Assembly (NCBI GenBank): GCA_036245805.1
Contig: BTRK01000001.1
Coordinates: 5,456,001 to 5,520,000 of the forward strand
From: Pristionchus mayeri
Lineage: Eukaryota > Nematoda > Chromadorea > Rhabditida > Neodiplogasteridae
DNA: 64,000 nucleotides
Reading direction: 5' to 3'
Part shown: positions 45,857 to 54,425 of the stretch, piece by piece
Layout of the letters: each line of letters starts with the position of its first letter
Position numbering within the stretch: the stretch's first letter is position 1
Program-made: the position numbers and the translations under genes
The notes under the pieces: generated by a model
The model's input: only the letters and a program-made list of their open reading frames with translations
What the model was told of the DNA's origin: nothing
The model's database searches: none

Positions 45857-46304
45857 AATATTTCAACATTTCAATATTTTATTCAAGCCTCAGGTCAATA
45901 GCCTGTTGAAAGGAACGGCCATTCCATTGGATGGGATCTCTTCTGCACTTATTAGCCCATGTTACTCCAAATACTTTGACAAATTCGTCCCGCCATCTGA
46001 TTTTTGGGCGTCCAGGAGGTCGCAATCTATCCCACGGTGTCCAATTGAGAATTCTTGTAGTCCATCTATTGTCGTCCAGCGTAGCTTGTCTCTTCGCCCA
46101 ATTCCATTTTCTCCGCATCGCTCGTACTCGAATGTCCTCTAAGGGCACCTTCCTACTGAGCCAATCGTTGGTCTTCCGATCAAATCTAGTCATGCTGGCC
46201 ATTTTCCTCATTATAGATCTCTGTGCTACAATCAGTCTTTTCCGCTCAGACTTCGTGGTGCTCCAAACTTCACTTCCATAAAGAAAACTCGGCTCGATGC
46301 ACAT
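45857..46304 (-). mobile_element. RTE retrotransposon fragment inside copy A
   Basis: The sequence and the 141-codon frame (FLYGSEVWSTTKSERKRLIV, GRPKIRWRDEF) are the same as 17758-18205, here on the minus strand, ending with the TTGAAATA simple tail. Confidence 0.85.
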
Positions 46305-46383
46305 TCTGAATACTTCTGAATACTTTGAATACTTTGGAAATTGGAAATATTACGACGTTTTAAATAATGCCTTGTTTTCACGG

Positions 46384-47246
46384 CGTATCGCCAAGAGCGG
46401 TGGGAAATTGGCCACTCCGGAGGTGAACAAGAGAGATCGAGAGATCATTGCCAATTCCATCAAGGACCCAACGCAGAAAGAGGAGCCTACCTTCTGGATC
46501 TTGCCGAAGGAAGGAAGTTTGCCCTACGATAAGGAACCCAACAATCGGGACGACGACATCGTCATACAGCTGGAACTCCACAGAAATCGCTCTTCTACTG
46601 CCATTGCGGCGCAGCATTCATTCGCTGGTCGAACTATCTGAGGCATCTGGATTCCGGAGATCATAAGATCAGACCGGAACATATGAAGATTCGCGATAGA
46701 GCATTGTGTCTCTACATAAGGAACATCGAGGAAACTTGTAAGCCAGTCCCCGTCTCTCCTGTTTCCGATCTATTGAAGAGCCTGAAAGGAAAAGCTGCTC
46801 CTGAACTACCCGAAGGATGGGCCCTGAGATTCGGAAGGAAGACTGGACGATATCCCGATGCAACGAAGGCATTCATCAAGAAGAAGTTCGATGAGTATGC
46901 AAGACACAACAAGAAGCTGAAGGGGGATGAGGCTGAGAGGCTCATGAGAGCGGAGAAGTCGATCCAGCCAAGGGATTGGATGACCTTGAATCAGCTGAAG
47001 AACTACCTCAACACACTGAGAGCAGCCCTGCCGAAGCTGAGAGTGTTCAGACGAGCAACGGAACCCGATGAGGACGACGATGACTTCCATGAGGAGGTGG
47101 TAGTGGAACCCCAGGAAGAGGATCTAATCTACACAGAGGAAGGTGTTCATGAACTTATCACTCTTGATTTCCTCAACAAAGTATTTACCAAAGTTGATGA
47201 CCCATACTACTCCCCAATCCCGAAAAAGGCAACTGAATACGATTGA
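46384..47246 (+). pseudogene. Transposon-borne ORF, copy A, frameshifted
   Basis: It matches the ORF at 16044-16997 but lacks 28 bp after the DDDIV codons. The deletion lies between short ATACAG repeats and shifts the frame, ending it at 46641. The downstream part is open again from 46683 (MKIRDRALCLYIRNIEETCK) to 47246. The arm sequence reaches the start of the ORF (CACGGCGTAT) exactly as in copy B. Confidence 0.8.
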
Positions 47247-48194
47247 TACAAATTTCGTTCTATTGTAACCATTAACCCGCTTCTATTAATAAGGAAATAT
47301 TCTTAATCCATGTATTACTGTTATGATCAACCAACAATGAACTTTCCAAATCTAAGGTACTCCCAAAAACACAATGCACATCTTAGCGAAAATTTATTTA
47401 ATTTATTTTTTCGAGATTTCGTGATTTGAATTTTAAAAAAGTGAGAACTAGTGCGACGCAGGACTATAACAACCGAGAGATACTCTCTAAGTTCATTGCA
47501 CAATTTAAAGTTCTCAAATAAACATTCGTTAATACTGAGAAAAAATAAATATGCGAATTATTCAACAGCGAGAGAGAATAATATCAAATACGCCGTGAAA
47601 ACAAGGCATTACTTAAAACGTCGTAATATTTCCCAAGGTTGTATTTTTTAGTAATAAACACTCAAATGTCGTTAATATGGTTTTAATTGTTCCATTCTGA
47701 CGTCGCGGAACATGTTTGCAAAGGTTTCAAAAAAAACTATTTTTTTCTATTTTTGGATATTTCATGATTTGATCAAAAAAATGACAACAAGGTGGTAAGT
47801 TGAGCACCTCGCCCTTATTTTTCTTGGACACGCAATGACTCCTTCTACTATAATCAGCAAAAACATTTTGTATATAGTAACAGGCTTAAGAAAAAAAATT
47901 TTTTTTGTTGGTCAAAAAATGGTTTTTCACTGCTGACATTTTTATTTCTCTCGGCACAAAAAAGTCGCCAACATAAAAGTTATTGGAAATAATTTTCCGC
48001 GCATTTTAAGACCAATGCCACCTTTCTAGCTCAACTGGGAGCTGAAATACAGTAGAGCCGGGGGCAAAACCGGAAAATTCCTAAAAGCCGGCTCTGGAAC
48101 CAATGACCTACATTTTTCAAAATCATTTCTCCAGGGTATTATACCAACACAATATGGATTAAATTTAAGACAAAAATTTAAAAAAATGTTCTCG

Positions 48195-48464
48195 CACTCA
48201 TCCAGTGGCCAGTTTGTCCTCGTTTTAACACGTGATAAATTATGCCAGTTATGAAAAATGGGATTAAGGAAATGCTGATAGAATACAATGATGAATTAAC
48301 GAACACAAATGCACTAAAAAATACAAAATTCATTTGTTATTTAAGTAACAATCTCAACTTTAAAAAATACTATCATAGTGGTAGAATGTTAGTGGAAATA
48401 TACGATTTTACGATAAAAAAAATCCACTGATGTTTCATAACAAACAACATTCAAAATTTTTATA
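48195..48464. other. Short gene-free stretch
   Basis: It includes CCAGTTTGTCCTCGTTTTA at about 48206, which also occurs at about 51449. Nothing else was recognised. Confidence 0.4.
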
Positions 48465-49715
48465 TTAGGTTGAATAGAAAGTCTTTATCAACTTTTTATT
48501 TCCCTTCTTCTGACAATAAAGCACAAGAGCAAAATCAAACATATGCACCATTGTTATCTACGACAAATCTCCAACGTTCAGGCAACTTATGGATTCCCTC
48601 CTTATAGAACCCATCTCGGCGCGAATTAAAATATTGCTTGAGTGCGGCCTCGATCGCCCCACGGGAAGTGAAGGATCTCTGATCGAAATGACGGGTCAGA
48701 TCTGAGAACAACCAATAATCCGAAGGGGCCAAGTCAGGAGAATACGGTGAATGAGGGAGAATCATCCAGCCATATTTGGACAGCTCCTGCTTGACCTGCC
48801 GTGCAACATGGGGTCGGGCGTTATCGTGTTGATAGTACACTTTCTTGCCGTTCAGGGGAGATTGTGCGACTTTCTTCTTGAGATTCTGTAGTTGTTTCGT
48901 GTAGACGTCTCCAGTAATTGTCCGCCCCTCAGGTAGGAGTTCCCAGTAAATCGGGCCATCCACTCCCCACCAGACAGAGAGCAAGATTTTCTTGGGGTGA
49001 AGGTCAGGCTTTGCGACGTCCTGTGGGGTCTCATTGGCATCCACCCACTGTGCCCTCCTATGGTGATTCTCATAGTAGACCCACTTCTCGTCCCCTGTTA
49101 TGAGACGGTCCAACCATCGATCTCCAGCGTGAAGAGTGAGTAGAGAAAGGGAATCGTCAACTCGGTGGTCAAGCTGGTCTTGGGTCAATTCGTGGGGTAT
49201 GAAACGGCCTAGCTTCTTCTTCTTGCCAATGGAGACCAAACCATTTACGATGGTGCCTTGCGATACCCCAAGTGTGGATGCCATGTCGCGGGTGCTTTGG
49301 AAGGGATCCGAATCCACTACGATCCGTAGTGCATCCAAATCCAGCTCGGGTGGCCTCCCAGACCGGTCACGATCATCCATGGAAAAGTCCCCCTTCTCGA
49401 AGCGTTGGAACCAATTGCGTATGGTCTTGTAGTGAGGGGCATATGACTCGTAGACTTCAGCCAACTGACGTTCCGATTCCTTCATTGTAGTGTGAGAGAG
49501 GAATAAGAATAACAGAACGTTGCGGATGTGCAAGGCCGTGGGAACAAACATCGTGGTCTTACTAGTGGCAGAATGAAAAGATTGGAATGGGAGGTTGTTG
49601 ACCACATAGTCCCTTTGTCATGTGTTATTCACTAGAGGCGAGGGAACACCAAAGGTATCCTGCACTGAGCAGTGATCGAGCAAAACAGTGGATTAAGACT
49701 TTCTGTTCAACCTAA
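48465..49715 (-). mobile_element. Full-length mariner (1,251 bp), candidate autonomous copy
   Basis: Inverted repeats TTAGGTTGAATAGAAAGTCT / TTAGGTTGAACAGAAAGTCT with TA on both sides (48463-48464, 49716-49717) bracket an uninterrupted transposase. The ends differ by one base over the 20 quoted. No nested insertion is present. Confidence 0.92.
48535..49551 (-). CDS. Mariner transposase, intact DD34D
   Basis: From the ATG at 49551 (MFVPTALHIRNVLLFLFL) the protein has about 338 residues, the family size; an upstream in-frame ATG at 49605 would add 18 residues. The N-terminal paired-type DNA-binding region includes YKTIRNWFQRFEKGDFSMDD and RSGRPPELD, then a second helix-turn-helix (LGVSQGTIVNGLVSIGKKKK). 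Catalytic motifs: ITGDEKWVYYEN, QHDNARPHVARQ and YSPDLAPSDYWLF, with 34 residues between the last two Asp. The C-terminal end is GIHKLPERWRFVVDNNGAYV and TGA. It acts in the nucleus on the TA-flanked inverted repeats of its own family. No stop or frameshift was found, so it may be active. Confidence 0.93.
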   Translation of the reverse strand: MFVPTALHIRNVLLFLFLSHTTMKESERQLAEVYESYAPHYKTIRNWFQRFEKGDFSMDDRDRSGRPPELDLDALRIVVDSDPFQSTRDMASTLGVSQGTIVNGLVSIGKKKKLGRFIPHELTQDQLDHRVDDSLSLLTLHAGDRWLDRLITGDEKWVYYENHHRRAQWVDANETPQDVAKPDLHPKKILLSVWWGVDGPIYWELLPEGRTITGDVYTKQLQNLKKKVAQSPLNGKKVYYQHDNARPHVARQVKQELSKYGWMILPHSPYSPDLAPSDYWLFSDLTRHFDQRSFTSRGAIEAALKQYFNSRRDGFYKEGIHKLPERWRFVVDNNGAYV

Positions 49716-50029
49716 TAGATATGAGTCGCTCCGATGGTCATACCACGATTCTCTTCGCACATTGAGCTATAGTTTCCTTGTGATCCCCGATTCCAAAAGA
49801 AAGTCAAATAAACGATGTGAAATCGCACGAATTGTGTATTACTTTTCGATTTATTTGGACTATATTGTACTGTGATAATGTATCATCTCCTCAAACAATG
49901 AATAATGGTGGATATCTAATTCAATCAGTTTTCAATACGATGCTGGTTTTCTGATTGATTCAAATATACAGTAGCCAACCACGCTTTTTCTTCTGGCAAG
50001 TTGCTCAGGAATAAGTGATGGTAGGGGGC
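49716..50029. other. Gene-free stretch
   Basis: AT-rich spacer between the mariner and the pyrimidine-rich tract; nothing recognised. Confidence 0.4.
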
Positions 50030-51440
50030 GTTGCTAGCCCCGCCCATTCGCATCTTTCCTTCCTCCTCAATTCATCTCCTCATTCAGTCTTCTGCATTCC
50101 TCCCAGTTCGCCGTCCTCTTCCCCCTCTCTAGTAGTCTCCCACTATCTGCCCCATCCCCTTCATAATCAGCCACTGTCCTGTCCTAGCCACTGCCCTTTA
50201 CTGCCTTTTCTCCATCCCATCCCACAACTCCTTCATCCCCACCTATCCATATTCTTCTCCATCCCTTCCTTCTCTCCATATTCACTATCACCTATTGTCC
50301 TGTATCAACTGGCCGTTCCTCACCTCGTGAGGACCGATCGGGAGAACCCCCTAGCACATTTTCTGATGAATAAGTGAAGAAAATGGGAGTGGCTGGCCCC
50401 GCCCCTTCGCGTCCTTACCTCTTCAATCCACGGCTCGTGATTCTATCTCCAGTTTTCCAGTGAGCAGACTGCTCTGCATCATGTCCTTTAGCCACCTTCC
50501 CTTCATTCATTCCCCGCACAGGCCTGACCTAGTCCACAGTATACCCTTTCCCCGTTTCTCACTTCGATCTACCTATTCTGCCCTCTCACCCTTTTCATTA
50601 CCTTCCATCTCCCTCCTTTCCTTCCCCTTGTCCTCTCTCTTTCACTCCCTTTCCAATGATGAACTGACATTGCCGTGTCGCACTGGCTCAGCATGATGCT
50701 CGCCTCATTATTTTCCCTTCCCCCTCTTTACCTGCTCGTAGATTACAATATGCGACAAGGTCCCATCTCGCCCTTCTTATCCTTTACCTGTCCCCCACCC
50801 TCCCCTCTCTGTAATTGATATCATTATAGTCTACTATACTTTGATTCATCCTTTATTTCGAAACTTCCAGTCTCCACCAGCCCACTTTTCACCCACCTTG
50901 AATGCCGTCTAGAAAAGAAATTGTATCAATCCTTCTTCACTATTCATCATGCAATCTTTTGTTAAACCCAGCCCATTATTTGTGTCATCGCTGACCCTGT
51001 CAACCCATTCCCATTCATAACCCCCCCCCCCCTTCACTCCCAACCTTACTCTTCCCCTCTTCCATTTTCCAAAACAAGCCCTCACCATACCCCGTTAGCA
51101 AAGGGAGAGGGAGAAATCAACCGTTTGCGCGTAAACCAACGCGCTGCTTGTCCGTTCACTTTTCCTTCACCATCCCTGTATCTCTTCTATTCGCGCCATC
51201 TCTCCCCCTCTTTACTCTCCATCTCTCCGTATCTCTGTTTCCCATCGCTTCCTGTCCTTTTCTTCTATTAAAAATGCGAACTGAGCACTCTATGGATGCG
51301 CCTTTCTCTGTTAGTCCCTATATTTGTCTGTGTATTACCATTCCAATATCAGTCACAAATTCATTCTGCTTGACCACTACTTTATTCCCTCCAACTACTC
51401 TTTCTTTGTTCAGCCCTCGCCTTTTAACTGTTTGCACACA
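50030..51440. repeat. Strand-biased pyrimidine-rich tract
   Basis: The plus strand is dominated by C and T for about 1.4 kb. A start-like unit, GGCGTTGCTAGCCCCGCCC at about 50027, recurs as GTGGCTGGCCCCGCCCC at about 50388, suggesting a degenerate tandem duplication of about 360 bp. Open frames here (for example 50015-50377) are rich in Ser, Pro, Leu and His only because of composition, and I do not call them genes. Confidence 0.6.
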
Positions 51441-51642
51441 TGCGCTGACCAGTTTGTCCTCGTTTTAAACCAACTGCTGAACTGTACGTTCGCATGCATA
51501 TTTCTGCATATCCGATTTTCATACAAATTTCCTCTTCCAAAAACGCTTATTCAGCCGCAATGATTACTGTTTCGCTGCCAAACATTTTTCAGTCGCGTTA
51601 CTTGCTCATTTCCAGAGACTCAACTCGCTCAACTTCCTCACC

Positions 51643-53531
51643 ATGGCCTCCATGTCGCCTCTCGAGTCGCTGCCCAAGGAACTCCTCTGGAAGGTCTTCG
51701 AGTACACCCCCGAACTCGCGCTCAGCTTCAGACTGGTAAGTTATCGTTTGCTGTCTATGAATAGTCTATATACTAGTGTTGGCCATTCGGAAAGCGAATG
51801 CGATGTTTATAATGTTATTTTGTTCTATCTAACTTATCAGAGAGCAGAGAAGACTCCTAGCTGAATTGATAATTGTATTTGGTAGCCTTCAATTACTGTG
51901 CAATTCAAGCATGGTAGTAGGTTGTTGAGAGTGGTTAAGGGCTAAGCAAACTGGTAGCATTTAATCTTTATTGCCCGATTTCAGGCGTCCCAAACACTCA
52001 AGAACCAGATGGACGCGTTCGCCGTCGGTCAGTCGACGATTCCTCTCGTCTCTCGATTCAGCGTCTCCGACTTCCGCCTACCCGGATCGGTTAGTAATGC
52101 AATCATCCTACTCTCTTGGCGTAATCAAGGGATGAATTTCGGTTATGAGTTCGCGTTGTTTTGTTAACATTTTAAGATTGAGCGGTACAACTAACTAAAA
52201 TGATGTAAATTATGATGTACTAATAGCGGAGGGTTGGACCGTCTTGCAGAAACGATCGAATATAATGTATACAAATTGCAGACGAAGACTCCAGGAGACT
52301 TCGGTCTGATGTTCGACGTGCCCGAGGACAAGTCGGGGCTCTTCTACCTCCGTCTTTACCTCACTGGACACAAGGACTTCAAGGAGGAGATGCGCAAGAT
52401 GGAGGGCAAGAAGGAAGGAGATGATGAGCTGGTGCCGATGCATAATGTGAGTGAATATACGTGGTCTTAGTTTAGTATCCCCTTAGTGATCTTAGTGACC
52501 TTAATGTTCCATATGTGACCTTAAAGATCCCTTGGAGACCTTAAATACCTAAAGTGATCTTAGTGACCTAGTGTTATAGCTTTAGTATTCGGTTTCATTA
52601 GCTTAATGAGGGAAAGAACGAATGAGAGGAGGAGCTGGTGCCGATGCATAATGTGAGTGAATATACGTGGTCTTAGTGTAGTCTCCCCTTAGTGGTCTTA
52701 GTGACCTTAGTGTTACAACCTTAGTGCTGGGTGTCCATTAGCGTAATGAGGGCAATAAGGAAGGACAGGAGGAGGTGGTGCCGATGCATAATGTGATACG
52801 CGTTAATGACCAAATGCGGCATTTTTGAACTTAGTGTGACCTTAGTGTTCCCTCAGTAACCCTAGTGTCTTGTTAGTTATCTTGCACCTTTATCTGTAGT
52901 ACCTTCCCTCCCTTGCACCTAAGTCCCGAGCAAATCAGTACACACGTCATAGTGGTGGTGCATCACTATTTGAGAGGCAGACTTAAAGGAGTGCTCCGGG
53001 GAATGTCTGCCACCCGTAGTGAAAGTGTGGATATTGTAGAGGCCACTCACCCGATCAGAAATCACCTTATCCGAAGTTCCACAGACAACTTTGAGGCTAT
53101 TTACAAACGTGCAAAGTTCATTGATAGCGCAGGGTCGTGGCTAGTTCGGATATGTTTCACGAGCTCCACTTATGTTTCGCCTCTTTCTCGGGATAAATTC
53201 GCTACAGTTTCCTAGTGAGAGCGCAGAATTATCGTGGTGGGACTCCCCAACATTCATTCCCCGGAGCACCCCTTTAACGGATTTGTTCCTGAAATTATCT
53301 TAACGTTTGTGATACAGATCAACGATTAATATGAACTAGTTAGATACTACGTTTTTGCTATCGTTCAAAAATTGTCAGATCCCTACCTGTTCTGGTTCGA
53401 AGAAAGCTTACGGTTTTAGGTTAGTATGCAATCACTTCCAGATGTTCGACATCAGTTTCGACGTCGACCAAGATGATCACCAAGCGAGGGTGGACAAGGT
53501 CAGCACGTGGATCGGAAAGAAGATCGGAACG
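51643..53531 (+). CDS. F-box-like gene
   Basis: The ATG at 51643 opens MASMSPLESLPKELLWKVFE and YTPELALSFRL, an F-box start. Exon 1 is 51643-51735. Exon 2, 51985-52089, continues ASQTLKNQMDAFAVGQSTIP (the second half of the F-box) and SRFSVSDFRLPGS. Exon 3 is 52282-52446 (TPGDFGLMFDVPEDKSGLFY, then a Lys/Glu-rich end VPMHN). Exon 4 is 53379-53531 (NHFQMFDISFDVDQDDHQAR). Every junction is phase 0 with GT-AG sites. Coding GC is clearly higher than in the introns. Intron 3 contains the triplicated exon-end repeat and a TTAA MITE. The last exon was not identified; a short one ending near 53910 is possible. Likely a substrate-binding subunit of an SCF ubiquitin ligase, by family. Confidence 0.72.
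52385..52800 (+). repeat. Tandem triplication of an exon end with its splice donor
   Basis: GTGCCGATGCATAATGTGAG at about 52432 (end of exon 3 plus donor) recurs at about 52635, and as GTGCCGATGCATAATGTGAT at about 52777. Each is preceded by a GGAGG(A)GCTGGTG-like end and followed by GTCTTAGTGACCTTAGTG-type repeats. Only the first has the full exon in front. Confidence 0.8.
52987..53273 (+). mobile_element. 287-bp MITE with TTAA duplication, second copy
   Basis: TTAA at 52983-52986 and 53274-53277. Sequence is the inverse of 41893-42179 with the same length. It sits in intron 3 of the F-box-like gene. Confidence 0.9.
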
Positions 53532-53552
53532 GTAAGCAGATAGATAGATTAA

Positions 53553-53771
53553 TGGCGTGAAAAGATCTTGGGTGGAAAGTTCAAATTTGAATTCCTGCAA
53601 TTGCGTATCTCAGCTCCCAGAAGAGGTAGCTACTTGAAATTCGGCCAGTGGGGTGTACAATGGTTGTACACCCCACAGTCCGATTTTCAAGTCGCTATCT
53701 CTACTGGGAGACGATAAATGCAGTTGCGGGAATTCAAATTTGAACTTTCCACCCAAGATATTTTCACGCCA
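53553..53771. mobile_element. Small foldback MITE
   Basis: TGGCGTGAAAAGATCTTGGG and its inverse at the other end; the arms also share GGAAAGTTCAAATTTGAATT. The centre is the perfect palindrome GGGGTGTACAATGGTTGTACACCCC, written here as GGGGTGTACA plus inverse. It is directly downstream of the last recognised F-box-like exon. Confidence 0.82.
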
Positions 53772-54425
53772 TTATACATATTGGGTGCGTGTGATTTAAG
53801 AAGGTAATATAAGAAATGGTAGGTTACGGGGAAATATCTTCGTGAGTGGAAATGTCTTCTTTTCATTGCGTCGAGAAATATTTTGATGAATTATGTGGAT
53901 GAATAATTAAGTGTGCATTCAATGATATTTATTAGAGTTGACAATTAGAGCAACGGTAGCGATACTGTTGCGTTTTCCGCTCTCGCTACCTTGTATGGAA
54001 CGAACAACAAACCTTATTAAAATTAACAAATTAACTTAGAGTTAAATTAGATAATTAGACTTAACGAGTAATATAGCTATCTTATTTTAAAATTTCTGTC
54101 GCATTTTCGGAAGCCAAATAAGCAAACGCTCAATAGCTATTTAGAGCACCTGAAAGCGATCCGAACAGACATTGATTCTCACGGAAAAAAGGTGCCCATC
54201 ACCCGGCGAGAGACTGGGTGAAATGAAGAGATCCGAATTTCGAAAACTATTCACCAGCCCTATCTCCAGGTCCAATGCCAGAACAGAATGCTACAACATC
54301 CAACGACAATCCTCTTGAATCATATTACGTTCCATCACAATTTCAAATTTAATGGGCAATCATTTCGACAATAGTCGAATCATTCCGTTTGGTTTAGCAA
54401 ATGTCAACATCATCTGTAACTGTGT

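Larger units (their letters stand above)
44834..48194. mobile_element. Composite transposon copy A with about 0.9-kb terminal inverted repeats
   Basis: Left arm 44834-45726 and right arm 47299-48194 are inverted copies, from CGAGAACATTTTTAAATTTT at the outer end to CATAACAGTAATA.ATGGATT at the inner end. Between them lie a partial direct duplication of arm sequence (45727-45856), the RTE fragment (minus) and the ORF (plus). The 28-codon-upstream sequence CGAGTCAGTGAATGAAAAAT just outside the left end is shared with copy B, so the true left boundary may be 44806, but it has no counterpart at the right end. No DDE transposase is visible, so mobilisation would be in trans. Confidence 0.85.

Noticed and set aside
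50015..50377. 120-codon Ser/Pro/His-rich open frame
   Set aside because: It lies in a pyrimidine-rich tract that removes stop codons on one strand; composition explains the frame.
53379..53440. A 22-bp intron between GGTTTTAG and ATGTTCGAC in the F-box-like gene
   Set aside because: GT and AG are present, but 22 bp is too short for a spliceosomal intron and the unspliced frame is open.
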